A stretch of DNA of 64,000 nucleotides from Xylogone sp. PMI_703 (lineage: Eukaryota > Ascomycota > Leotiomycetes): contig JAJTUQ010000004.1 of NCBI GenBank assembly GCA_021399445.1, forward strand, positions 124,001 to 188,000. The letters are read 5' to 3'. This document shows positions 1 to 11,800 of the stretch, one piece after another; position 1 is the first letter of the stretch; the number at the start of each line of letters is the position of its first letter. Under the pieces are notes generated by a model that saw nothing but the letters and a program-made list of their open reading frames with translations, was not told where the DNA came from and made no database searches. The position numbers and the translations under genes are program-made.

Positions 1-425
1 TAATAAGCCATATTGCGGCGTTTCGATGTGTTGGCTGGTTTTGCACAGATCGTACATCTGTTACAGTCGGAGGAGGAAAGGAGAGATAAGGCATGCTATA
101 AATGCTATCTTATCTGTTTGTTCCTGGTCCGTGCACAAGAAGTTGAGGCCTTGGTGACCTTAGGTATTATATTAAGATTACATAAGTTAATCAGCTCGAA
201 GAAGCCGCAGGTTAGGTCCTAAGCCTTAGGCAGTCAAATATTCACCAGCCAACATACACAATACACACACGTTAGGCACTTGTGTCCATATTAGAAATAT
301 GGAAGATAACCTTATAGAGGTAAAATCCAACGTTGAATCCAAAAGGAGCTACTGCTGAGATACCAAAGAATCATTACATGTAAAGTATAATCACATGAGC
401 ACCTTTTCATCTTGGAGACGCATGA
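1..425. other. no gene seen
   Basis: Short overlapping frames only; no family motif, tRNA or repeat recognised. On the minus strand this is the 3' flank of the Myb-like reading frame that ends at 426. Confidence 0.5.
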
Positions 426-824
426 TTATCTATTGCCCGGCAATCGGCGCCGGCATCGAAGAGTCTGCTCGCGCTTCTTTTTCAACTTGGTTGTATAACG
501 CTTGTGAATCACATCGTCACTCCGATACGGCATAACTTCATAGATCTCTGCCCATGTGTATCCTGCCTCCTTCAGCTGGACCACTATCATATCCTCTTCT
601 ACTGTCCATGGGATCTCTTCTATTTGTATTCCAACATTTGCAGCATAGATATCAGGCAAGTCCATAGGCCAGTTGAGGTCCATGAGCTCATCTTCATCTG
701 ATATAGCTTGAAGAGCCTGGGGCTTTTCAGACTCGGAAGTCGATGGGTGAGTTGGAGGATGAGTTATGAGTTCGCTGAGAATGACTGCAAGTAATGACGT
801 CTCGTCAGCCGAGTTGAAATTCAA
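426..824 (-). CDS. Myb/SANT-like reading frame, probable extra exon or small gene
   Basis: The 132-codon frame begins at a TTG, so 824 is not a credible start; the frame stays open upstream to about 862. Its middle carries a Myb/SANT-like helix pattern (IPWTVEEDMIVVQLKEAG, then YTWAEIYEVMP) followed by a Lys/Arg-rich tail. It lies 41 bp past the stop of the larger Myb/AT-hook gene on the same strand, which also has a Myb-like domain. It could be a 3' exon reached by alternative splicing (a GTAAAG donor near 972 and a CAG acceptor near 863 would join in phase 0, but would remove the AT-hook), or the remnant of a tandem duplicate. No convincing independent ATG was seen. Nuclear DNA binding is inferred only from the fold pattern. 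Confidence 0.4.
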   Translation of the reverse strand: MNFNSADETSLLAVILSELITHPPTHPSTSESEKPQALQAISDEDELMDLNWPMDLPDIYAANVGIQIEEIPWTVEEDMIVVQLKEAGYTWAEIYEVMPYRSDDVIHKRYTTKLKKKREQTLRCRRRLPGNR

Positions 825-865
825 CAGATCAACTGGTAGATCAAGGCGAGGAACTACTGCCTGCT

Positions 866-2806
866 TCAGGTCCGCTTTGGAGGACGGCCTCGTCGGCGCG
901 TGGACTGTGTTAGGTGTGTGAATCCTCTGCTCTTTGCCTTAGACTTCGAATCCTTGCTCTTTACCATGGATAGGCGTGTACGTACTGCGCCTTCAGTTCT
1001 TTCGCGAAACCGCTTACGGATCTCGTGAAAAGGCATTCCTTCTCTGCTATATGCTAGCAAACGCTGCTCATCTAGCTCTGACCACTCAAGATACTGTCTT
1101 GTGTTTGAGGTTCTTTTCTCATTGCAGAGATCTGCATCACTATTTCTGTCGTCGCATGGCGTTGTACCTTTCTGCCATGAAGCCATCGAAGGACTGGTAG
1201 ATTCAGTAGATGTGGTAGATTCTACCGATGTGCTTCGACTTATCTGGGAGTAATCTGTAGCGCCTTTTTGACAGCTTGCTTTTAAGGTAGTCCTTAGAGT
1301 CGTCATCGTCTTGTGCGGGAGCCTAGATGGAACACATTGGCTGAAGCCTCTTATCAGGAAGGTATGCGGTGACAGTGGTTCTATTTCAGTTGGGGTGATA
1401 CCTCCACTGTATCCCATGTTTTGAAGAAGTCTACCTAACTGATCCAAATGGAAACTTGGTTGGTCAGGGTCAGTCTGAATTATCGCTTTAAAGCGCTGGA
1501 GATCCGCGGACTGTGGACGAAATGTAATCTCAACTATAGTAGACAAATTATCATTTGGTGACACGCTAAAGCATTCAGGTTCCAGCACACTCCCCGTGTC
1601 CATGTCTTCTGGTATAGGGCTGCCTGGCAAGAATAGTTGAGATCTGACAAGAGACGATTGGCGTACACCACGATTTGGTTTGTTAGGAGCATGGCCACCG
1701 TCTGACTTAGATCGCCGGTTTCGTTTGGCAGGACGCGATTTCGTCTTCTCGTCTTCTGAATCAGCGTCGCTCGCATCACCACCATCAGGTTTCACCTTCT
1801 CCTGCTGTCGTTTCCGCTTGGTAGGACACAATTTTCTCTCGTCTTCCACATCAGTATCGATTTCTATATCACCCTCCTCATCACTATGTCTTCTTACATG
1901 CCTTTGACTGGGCCATGGAATCTGGTCTTCAACAGGTCGCGAGCTTCGTCGCTGTGCCGCGTCGTCATTTGTATCGTTCATATCCGATGAATGCCTACTG
2001 TGATTCTCTTTGGCCATCGTCATCGGATCTGCAGTATACGAGTCTCGGTGTTGCGATTGATGATCATCGACCTCTGGCTCCAATTGCGAGTCCCCGCTCA
2101 CGTCAACGCCCTCGCCAACAGCCCCGCCAACCTCGTCAAAAGTATCGCCTCCAGGTGTAGCGCAAAACAATTCGTTCTCTTCCAGAGCTGTTTTCTTTGT
2201 ATAAGAGTTGTCTTTGCTATTGGGTAAGCTTTGCGACGATGACATTCTCGAGCTGATTGGGGATTGATCTTGTGGACCGAAGGTCGATGATATAGACGAG
2301 GATCTTGAGCGATTGTATGATAAACTGCTCGAATCTGATTCGTCTTCTTCTAAACGAATGGGATCTATGTTAACCATCAGAAATAAAAATCTGGAACAAT
2401 CTAGCGGGTAGTCTGACTATTGCCTGTCCCTAGATCCTCGCTTGCCATGAATTTGCTACCTTTAACTCGGTCAATGCCTATTACCGTGTTCTTGTGTAAC
2501 GGCGACTTGGCCCTAAATATCTCTTCAAATGTAGAAAGATCACGGTCCTCATTGTCCTCGTGAGAAACTTCCGCTTCTTCATATAAGTCAGCTTATAATC
2601 GTAATCACCATAATGTTTAAATCTTGCATACCTCGGATTGCTGATTTATCAATCATTGCAAGATTTAGTTGCGCTGCCGCTATTGGTGGTGCTCCTGTCT
2701 CGGTCGGTTCGTCGTGTTCAGCGGGCTGTATATTATTGGGATTCTTTGATTTTCTCTTGCGAGGAACAGTTGGAACATAAGTATACTCTCTTGCAATAAA
2801 AGACAT
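866..2806 (-). CDS. Myb/SANT-like and AT-hook nuclear protein
   Basis: Three exons read from splice sites: 2632-2806, 2460-2576 and 866-2364, both introns in phase 1, giving 596 residues. The ATG at 2806 is followed by a basic stretch (PRKRKSK). The middle is low-complexity, Ser-rich and acidic with several KRKRQQEK-like basic patches, as expected of a nuclear protein. The C-terminal quarter has a Myb/SANT-like motif (WSELDEQRLLAYSREGMPF, then RTEGAVRTRLSM), and the protein ends in RRGRPPKRT, a classic AT-hook core that binds the minor groove of AT-rich DNA. An in-frame 60-nt stretch with donor GTAAAG and CTAAC branch lies just before the AT-hook and could be an optional intron. No characterised orthologue is recognised. 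The first intron acceptor is ambiguous by 3 nt (AAGAAG). It sits beside the AT-rich block starting near 4.08 kb. Confidence 0.7.
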
Positions 2807-4075
2807 TTTGCATAAAACCAAGATATAAAGCTATCGAAAACAAGTTGTATATCTTGCTAGCTACAAATCTGAGCTTGAGATTTCGCAAGAAAGTTTGGGC
2901 TTCTTAAGACTTCTTATAAGATTGCCCATTCCCTCATAAAGTGCTGTAAACTCGCCGAAACCAGTGTCCGACTTTTTGGCCTACCATTTCTGTACCGCCA
3001 TTTCCGCGGAAATTCCCCTCATCCCTCTCAGCCTTGTTGGTAATGCATTGAATTCCCAGCTGAGGAGGGCTTACGTAGTTGCATGGATTGAAATCCGTAA
3101 GTCCTGCGTCTAACTTGAAATGCTAGAATCACGCATGTAAATGGCTGGCGAGCAACGGCGCAATTCCTCGACCTGGAATATGTTACTAGACATGCGGCAT
3201 TAAGAACCAGTGCTGGTTGCAAGAGAAGGTCGCATGACTGCCCAAGTTTCATTTCCGCTTATCCAACATCCTCAACTACAGATGCACGTCCGCCGTCTTC
3301 ATCTAACATCCAATCAGTTGAGCACGAGAATAACTTGTGTAATGCTTTCAACAACCCTCGCATTGTCCTGGTTTTCTTAGAGCCGGCCCAGACCATCCGC
3401 CTGACTCGATTATTGCGAGGGAGATCTCTACCAACACAATGCCATTCCATCATCCACGTCATCCTCGCCATCCAGGTGAATCGTGACCAGCTGTCAATCC
3501 TGCCACGTTGGCCCGCGGCATTTTTGCGATTGGGTAAGTGTTATATTCGAAACATGCTCAAACCCACAGCGTGCATCTTCTCCTTCCTCCAGAAGAGAAT
3601 CGCGAGTGTGATGGTGCGATGGTGAGGCGGATCGAGAGCGCCTAGAGCTCGCAAAGCTCGTATCTCAGCCAACAGCACGGTGATCCCGAGACCATGGCGT
3701 CGAGGATCGATAGTAGTATCAAAATTGAGAGCGTCAATTGGAAGGATTGTGGTGGGCGCGTAGATCTCAGCTGCCACTTGCAAGTTGCAACGAGCCCAAG
3801 ACCACTCGCGGGCCTGCGTGGACCAGGCAGAAGGGCCGAAAATGAGAATCGTGTTTCAGGGAATACGGTGAAAGTCGGAGAGCGGAGATCACCGGTAGCA
3901 GCGGCGGTGTTAGGTGGTAGCGTTAGGCCGCAGAGTTGGGAAAGAGAAAACTGGCAAAAAGGATGTTGAAATGAGGGGCAGCGCGACCTCTTATAGACCG
4001 CTCAAGCGGCGATGGGTCTGTGCGCACCGCCTTTCCCGGTGCAGAAGGTCACAGTTTCCTGATACAGGCTTGCCG
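2807..4075. other. normal-composition flank of the AT-rich block, no supported gene
   Basis: Balanced base composition. Minus-strand frames at 3541-3783 and 3259-3530 read as ordinary protein sequence but have no recognised motif and no clean ATG or splice chain joining them. Could be a 5' gene fragment; nothing firm. Composition switches abruptly to AT-rich at about 4.08 kb. Confidence 0.4.
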
Positions 4076-5496
4076 TCTCATTTAATACTATGATAAGTAT
4101 ATCTTATATATTATTGATATAAAATAATGAATATTTATTTTTTATAGTTTTGTTTAAATTTTTATAATTTTTATATAGTTTTTTTCGGAAATTATTTAAC
4201 TTTAGTATTTATATTAATGATGTTTTTCATGAAAAGTTTGACTTTTTATAAAAATTCTTTGTGGTTTGTTTATTCAGTTATTCTTTCAAGATTTTATCTT
4301 TTGTAGAATTCGTTTTGTAAATAAGTTTATATGAAAGAGTTATATTTTCCTGGAAATTAATTTTATGATTTTATTTTTTGTATGAAAGTAAAGTAATATT
4401 TTTTAGTTATAAAATAAATAGTTCATAATAATTTTGATATTTCTTAAGAAAAGTATTTAGTTAACTCTAGAAGTTATCTTGAGTAAGTTTAACAACAAAA
4501 ATATTTTATATTAGTTATTTTTTGGAACTGACGTTATATTAACATTTGAATATTAATTCTTTAGCTTTCTAATTTATATTAAAATCATGAAATTTTAGTC
4601 AAAATTATTTTAAGAGAATATTTAATTTGTTTAAGACAGAAATTTTGAATTAGATTTTTTCTTGATAATTATTAATTTTATAATAAAGAGTTTGATTTTG
4701 GTGAATACTTTTTCTTTATCTAAGGAATTATTAATTATCTGTAAAAATTAGTTAAAAACTTCTGTTTATGTATTTAATAATCTAATGACTTTTAGTAACA
4801 TAAGATTAATTTGGTTTTTAAAGTTTATTAAAGTTTTAAGTTTTTTATTGTTAAATTTAACATTTAAGTAAATAATGTTTTTTTTATTTATTATAAAGAT
4901 ATCTGATGTGAATTTAGTATTAAATTCTTTTTCTCAGGTTAACTATAGTAAAACTTGTTTTCTGGGCTTATTTAAGTTGAATAAGTTATTAATATACTTC
5001 TTAAGAAGTATTTATTCGTTATTGAATTTATAATAATAATTTATTTTATAATTATTAAATTATTCTTGTTATTTAGTATAAAAAATTATTTTTTATTATA
5101 TTTTTTTTCTGGTTTAATAAGTTTTTTCTTCATTTTTATAATATATGATTTATATATATAAGTTCAGTTTGGTGGTTATAAATTCTTTTCTAAAGAATAA
5201 AATATAGATTATTATAAGTTAAGTTACTGATTATAATAATTTTAAAGTTAATTTATGTAATTTTAATTAAGTTTTTTAGTTTTTATATTTTGTACTAAAG
5301 AAATTTGTTTTATTAAAAGAATATATTTTAAAAGGTATTTTTTTAAACTAATTTTTATGTTTTTATATAATTTTTGTTAAAAAAAGATTATTCTGATTAG
5401 TATTATTTTTTTGTTTATTATAATTTATTAGTTTAATAAAGTTAAATTATAAAATCTTTTTGTATTATATAATTAAAAAGTTTAAAGTCTTAGAAG

Positions 5497-5578
5497 ATTT
5501 TTTTGAAAAGTTTTTTATTTGTTTTTAGTTAAATTTTAATTTTTTAGGTATTATCTATAAAGAATATATGAATAAGAT
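5497..5578 (+). repeat. 82-bp direct repeat, copy 1
   Basis: Nearly identical to 6783-6864, including the segment starting with the T-run and GAAAAG and ending in GAATATATGAATAAGAT. The two copies lie about 1.3 kb apart in otherwise dissimilar AT-rich sequence, so they are most easily read as surviving pieces of the same older repeat family. Confidence 0.75.
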
Positions 5579-6448
5579 CTTGATATATTTCTTTTTTTTC
5601 GGGGATTTTTATTTAACTTAATAAAACTTTTTATAGATTATAAGTTTTTTTTTAATCTGTCTTAGGTTAAAAAAGTTTAATAAGTCAATAATATCTTAAT
5701 ACTTTTCCGGGGAAAATTATTAATAAATAAATATTTTTTATTCTTTAACTAAATGTTTAAAAATATTTTTTTTGTAATAATTATTTTTATTCTTTTTAGT
5801 TAATCTTCGTTAATAATTATATGATTATTAATATTTATATATAATTAAAGTATAAATTTTTTTTCTTCTAAATATATAAGTTTTTGTTTGAACTTCTTTT
5901 TATATAATTAGGTTATTTGTTTAAAATGTCAGTTTTAATATTCTTTGTTCTTTGAATATAATGAATTCTGATATTATATTATGTTAATGTTTTATACTAA
6001 TATATTTGTTTATTATTAAAATTTTTATAATCATGAAAATTATTAAATTTTTATAATCTAATAAAATCTTGAATAAATATTTAGTATTACACAAATAAAC
6101 TTTTCAGTACTTATAGTATTTTATAATAATTAAAAAAATTTTTTATAGATATTATAATTTAATTTAACTAAAATAAATTTTCGAAAATAAAAAATTATTA
6201 ACTTTTAGTATTCTTTATTATTTCTTTATAACAAGACTTTATTTAACATTTTTCCTGAAATATCTGTTTTTAGTAAGTATAATTTCTCGGGATTAGTATA
6301 AATTAATATTTTGTTTTTATTGAATTAATTTTTAACTTTTTGGAAAACTCTTTTTTGTTTCTTTTCTTAAATAAAAAATATATTTTTCTTTGTTAATTTT
6401 GTTAATAAACTAATTATTTTTGAATAAACTATTATATAATATTTATAA

Positions 6449-6685
6449 TGTGGTAGGGAATCCCGTCATGTATTAGTAATAGTTATGCCAAGCCGAGCCA
6501 GTATATATTGATGGCAAGCTCCGGATAGTAAACCAACAACCTTTTCATACTCAACCAAGGGAGTGGTTCGTTCGTTTGCCTCGTGTACTTGTTGTTTATA
6601 TGGTTCTGCGTGATCCCGTCGCATAAGCTCTATTCCTGTATGCTCTAGCCAGCGTTATTGTTACGCTCACACTATCGCTTCCACA
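6449..6685. mobile_element. solo-LTR-like or MITE-like insertion not affected by RIP
   Basis: A 237-bp island of normal base composition inside extremely AT-rich DNA. It begins TGTGG and ends CCACA, so it has the TG...CA ends and short inverted termini typical of LTRs, and it is flanked by ATAA on both sides (6445-6448 and 6686-6689), a possible short target duplication. No coding capacity. It either inserted after the RIP of its surroundings or is too short or too unique to be targeted. Family not recognised. Confidence 0.5.
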
Positions 6686-6782
6686 ATAATAGTTAATAAG
6701 TCTGTTAAACTGTTAAACTTCTTTAACTATTTTTAGAATAAGTTATTCTTTGATAATTTTTATTTTTTTTAAGTTTATTCAG

Positions 6783-6864
6783 AATTTTTTGAAAAAGTTT
6801 TTTATTTGTTTTTAGTTAAATTTTAATTTTTTAGGTATTATATATAAAGAATATATGAATAAGA
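6783..6864 (+). repeat. 82-bp direct repeat, copy 2
   Basis: Second copy of the repeat at 5497-5578; differs mainly by one extra A after the GAAAA run and one C/A change. It starts about 100 bp to the right of the solo-LTR-like island, so the island sits between the two copies. Confidence 0.75.
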
Positions 6865-7454
6865 TTATAATATTTTTAAATTTCAAAAATATTTAAAGTA
6901 TAACATTTTTATAAAAATTTAAGATTATTTATTATTTAAATAATAATAAAAAATAAAAAGTTAAAAAATATTTTCTTGAACTTTTAAGATAATTATTATA
7001 AAATATAAATATATTATAAATTAATTAAGTTAAGTATAAAATTTTTATTTATAATTAAATATATTTTTATATAATAATTATAAAATTAATATTCTTCCTG
7101 AATTAGTACGATTAGTCCTGATCTTACTAATTCTATTGATTAAACTATTATTCAGATCCTGGTTATATAATAATTAAATTATTAAAAAAATCTTAAAACT
7201 TAAGTAATCTTAGGATAATATAACTTTTAAGAAATTTGTTTCTAAGATTAGTAAAATCCCAGGAATTAATTCTTAAGACTCAGGAGTTCTTAAGGATGTT
7301 AAGCTTTTTAAGATTTAACGAGTACCCAGATTAATTAAACTAATCAGCCAAATCAGTACTAATTAGTATAATTAGTAAAATTAACAAAATCAGGACTAAT
7401 TGTACTAATCCAAGAAAAATACTAATTTTATAACTATTATATAAAGAATATATT

Positions 7455-7613
7455 TAGTCATAAATAAGAACTTTATACTTAACTCAATTAATTTACAATA
7501 TATCTGTATTTTATAATAATTATCCTAAAAGTTCAAAAAGATATTCTCTAGCCTTTTACTTTCTTTTATTATTTGAGTAATAAATAACCTTAAACCTTTG
7601 TAAGAATATTATA
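7455..7613 (+). repeat. degraded 3' end of an older related LTR
   Basis: Matches the last ~160 bp of the LTRs at 8062-8667 and 14762-15368 in order: the ACTTTATACTTAA box, the ATATCTGTATTTTATA box, the ATTTGAGTAATAAATAACC box, and the terminal GAATATTATA. It carries more A/T substitutions than either LTR of the complete element, so it looks older. A further weak match to the same LTR interior is at about 7733-7788, and similar sequence lies at about 16100-16260. Confidence 0.65.
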
Positions 7614-8056
7614 ATAATATACAAAAAACTTAAAAATAAAGGTTATATAAGATCTTAAGGAGCTAAGGATCCAAAGGATCTAAGAAATAAGATCTAGGGA
7701 TCCTAAAGATCTAAGGATTTAGAAAGATTTTATTATTTATATAAATTTAGATAGTTCTTAGTAAATAAAAACTTTATACTTAACTTATAATATAGATTAT
7801 TATTTATATAATTATAGTTATAGTTATATATTATATTATACTAATCCTTAAGTTCTTATTAACCTCTTTATAACTTTAATATATACTTATACACTTTATA
7901 AGACTTAAATAAAGTCTTAAGTTTATAATAATAAAACGTATTTTATAATAAGTAATAACAAAAAGTATAATTAAAGTTAAAAGAATTTAAAAAGAATTTA
8001 TATATTTAAAAGTTAATAGATAAAAACAAGATTAATATATTAAAGTAAATAAGTAT

Positions 8057-8061
8057 ATAAC
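8057..8061 (+). repeat. target-site duplication, left (ATAAC)
   Basis: The five bases ATAAC directly precede the 5' LTR and recur directly after the 3' LTR at 15369-15373. A 5-bp duplication is normal for Ty3/gypsy integrase and fixes both element ends. Confidence 0.85.
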
Positions 8062-8667
8062 TGTTACGACTTTATAAGGTTGTGATAAGTGACTTAAGTA
8101 TAGGGCCTTTATAGTTATTGCCTTAGTTAAATAAATATTAGATAAGACGGCTATCAGGGTTCTGGTTATGGTATTATTAGTATTATTATATTATTAATAC
8201 TAACGAAAGGATAATACAAGTATAACACTAGTATTATAAAAAAGGTTGTATAAGCTAAAGGATAATATTATCGGAATTATAGTATTAACCCTTTGGTTAT
8301 ACTAATTAGGTAGTAGTATTATCGGAGAAATAGTATTATTTTTTTACTTGTACTAATGATTTGTTTGTACGTGCAAAAAGTTAATATTAGTGATTAAGCA
8401 AGTACTTAGATTAAATAAGTAAATTCTATAGATCTCATGGATCTTAGGAGGATTAATGGGATCAATGGGACTCAGAGGAAATTCACTTTTTATATATGTA
8501 GATAAAACTTATAATAGATAAGAACTTTGTGTTTAATTTAATTGATTTATAGTATACTTGTATTTTATAGTAATTACCTTAAAGCTTTGTGAAGTTATTT
8601 TCTTGCCCTTTACCTTTATTTATCATTTGAGTGATAAATAACTTTATACTTTTATAGAAACGTTATA
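8062..8667 (+). repeat. 5' LTR
   Basis: 606 bp, begins TGTTACGAC and ends GTTATA, interpreted as a mutated TG...CA terminus (ACA to ATA). Aligns along its whole length with 14762-15368 with only about one base of length difference; the mismatches are almost all transitions. Confidence 0.93.
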
Positions 8668-8879
8668 CTTTGAGTACTTAGAAACTCGAAGGTATTATGG
8701 CCAGAGATTTATCTTTATAACAAAACTTTTAAACTCCTGAGGTTAATCTTAGCTTAACGACTAATTTCATCGAAAAAAAGCTGGACTTAGGAAAAATCGA
8801 AAGTTTTAAAGGAGATAAGTTTAAGTTAAAACTTTTTAAGTTTTGAACTTATTTATATTTGAACTTATATAAGGATAAG

Positions 8880-11800
8880 TTTCAAAATGACTTTCAACGG
8901 ATTATGTAGTTATTTACTTACCTGGAAGGAGAAGTGTTATAATAAGCTTTGTCATATGTAGAGAATTTCGAGAATTTTACTGAAAAGGATGAAGGAAGAT
9001 AGTAGGATATTATTAATTTGTTTATATTTTTCAAGAACTTTGAAGAGGAAATAAAAAGAGTTTTCGGGGATTTTTATGAAATGGACAGAGCAGAATAATA
9101 ACTATATGCCTTGAAATAGACTAACTTTGCTTTTGTTTATAATATTAAATTCTGATAACTGAATAATATGATTAGCTAGGAGGACAGAGTGTTGATGTTC
9201 TGGTATTGTCAAGGGTTGAAGGAATCCGTTAAAGATGAATTGGCTTATATCAGACCTTGCCTAGATACGTTAGTTAAGTAGATAAGGGAGGCCGAGGAGA
9301 TTAATAATTTTTAATATAAATGGTATATAAAAAAGAAAGGAAGAATTCTTTACTCTTTACAGACAAATAAATGAAAAGGTTATGTCGATAATCGAGGGGA
9401 CTTGATAGACTTCGATAAAATTATAAGAGGAAGAAGACAAAGTCCAAAGAACTGTAACAAAGAATTATTAAAAGGAAAAAACAGGTATAACTTGACTCCT
9501 GAGTAATATAAAGAAAAGAGAGAAAAGAAACTTTGTTATAAGTGTAGACAAGTTGGATATACTGTCCGGGAATACAGTAACAAAGATAAAGGAAAGCCAA
9601 AGGAGGCCAGAACTGTGTCTATGGTGTCTTTGGCTGAAGATAACAAATTCCATGGTTTAGGTGATGTTTAATTGGTAGGATGGAGTAACTCTGACGAGTT
9701 ACCAGAGGATGTTAGGGATTAGTCTGTAGACCAGATTTTATGAATTTTTCTTATAAAGAATTTTACGACAGAAGTTTATTATAATGTTAAGAATATGATA
9801 TCTTCAAGAGTTTTTTCTTTTATTATCAATGAGTTAGATATATTAATGTTTGCTGTAGAAGAAGTGGAGCAACAAGGCTTGGAAATTGTTAACTTTGATA
9901 ATTTCTCTTCAGAAGAATATTAGGATATTACTGACTTGTTAGACCTGTTCTTCTTAGAATAAGTTAGAGGAGAACTGATGATCTGTAAAAAGTTTCAGGG
10001 TAGTTTTGATCAAATTGACTAGGAATCTCCGAAAGAAAAGGGATATACTAGAATTTTACTAATGTATTCTTTATATATAATACTTAAAGTATTAGAACTT
10101 AACCAAAGAATGGTAGAGGAATCTTTTCGGAAAATTTTCTGGGGTTTTAAGCTTTTTAATTATATAGAGTGAGAGGATTTTATTGTCTAACCTTATCAAA
10201 CAAATGAGTTATAAGTAAATGAAAAAATAATATTAATTAGAATGGTTTTTTATCTTGATGGAAGTTGTATAAAAACCTAGAGATTAGTTAAAAGAAATAT
10301 TTTTTAGGATATATTATTCTAGTGAAATAAGCTTTTTTAGTACAGAATATAGAAATTAAGAACAGTAATTAAGGTTATATAGTTTAACTTCGGAAAAATC
10401 ATTATCAGTAAATTATATTATAATAACTTGGTATTTTATTTTCTAAGAGAAAATATATAATTATCCTGACAAGACTTTTATGCTTGGGTTATGTATTATA
10501 AAGACGAAGAGAAGATGTATTAAGCCAAGAAGGAAGTATGTCGAGAAATAATTTTCTATATAAAGTATTAAAAATAATATTATAATTATGGGATAAGTTA
10601 TTATTATGAGTTTAATAATGAATGGATACTTCTTAAAAAGTGTGTTGATAATCTGTTTAACCTGAGAAAGCTTAGAGCAAAGAAAATACTACTTTAGATA
10701 ACTCGAGAAGAAGAATTTAATATGGAATTTACTTTTGATATGTTTATGGTTAGTGAAGAAGAAGTTATTTGGTTAGATGTTAAGTTTGGCAACGGAAACC
10801 TTAAAGCTTTAGTGGATTCAGGAAGTCAAATTAACTTAATCTTGTTATAAGTTGTTAAAACAATAGATGTATAGACTGAAGTTTATAATTAGCTTTTATG
10901 AATAGTTGACAGTTTATTGACAAAAAAAAAAAATATTCGCCAGAATTAAACTGTTTATTATAAAGATTAGAAATTATCAAGAATAAATCTGGTTTAAGGT
11001 TTTTTTCCTTGGAAAAGAAAATATTATTCTAGGATAATCTTGGTTAGAATTCTATGATTTAAACGTTAACTAAAAAACAAAGAAATTGATATTTAAATGT
11101 TATTATGATGTTAGACCAAAGGAATAACTTGTATAAGATGTTTTTGTTGTTGAACTTACTTAGGATGACTTTTAGAATAAACTGGATGTTCTTCCGGAAG
11201 AATATCAAGACTGTTGTAAGTTATTTATTCTGTGACCGAAAGATATAACTTTATTTTTACATAAAGAATAAGATTACAAAATCATTTTCCAGGAAAGTAT
11301 AACCCCTTTATATAGACTTATTTATAAAACGAATCTTGCTAAAGATAAGATCTTGAGGGAATAACTAGATGAACAGACTGTGAAGAGTTTTTACAAAGAG
11401 TCAAGCTCTTCGTGAGGAGTATTATTAATATAGGTGCCAAAGTCAGATGACTCTTGAGGAAGATTATATAAAGATTATAGAAATTTAAATAGTAAAATTA
11501 TAAAAAACAGATATTTATTATTTTGTATTAATAGTATACAAGATGTGTTTATTGAAGTTAAATATTTTACGAAATTAGACTTTGTTGTAGGATTTAACTT
11601 GATAAGGATCAAGGAAGGACATAAGTAATATGTTGTTATTTGAATTAAATATGGACTTTATGAATTATTGGTCATATCTTTTGGTTTAACAAATGTATTA
11701 GTAATTATGTAAAAAGTAAGTAATACGATTTTGAAACTGTATTTAGATTATTTTATAGTGGTGTATTTAGATAATATCTTGATTTATTCTAAGATGTTAG

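Noticed and set aside
866..2364. Scm3-type centromere protein, because of the Myb plus AT-hook combination
   Set aside because: The conserved Scm3 histone-chaperone core was looked for and not seen.
3259..3783. Two minus-strand frames that read like protein (WRKEKM..., RNNRVRRMVW...)
   Set aside because: No recognised family, no clean ATG, and no splice chain in a consistent phase; left as an unassigned flank.
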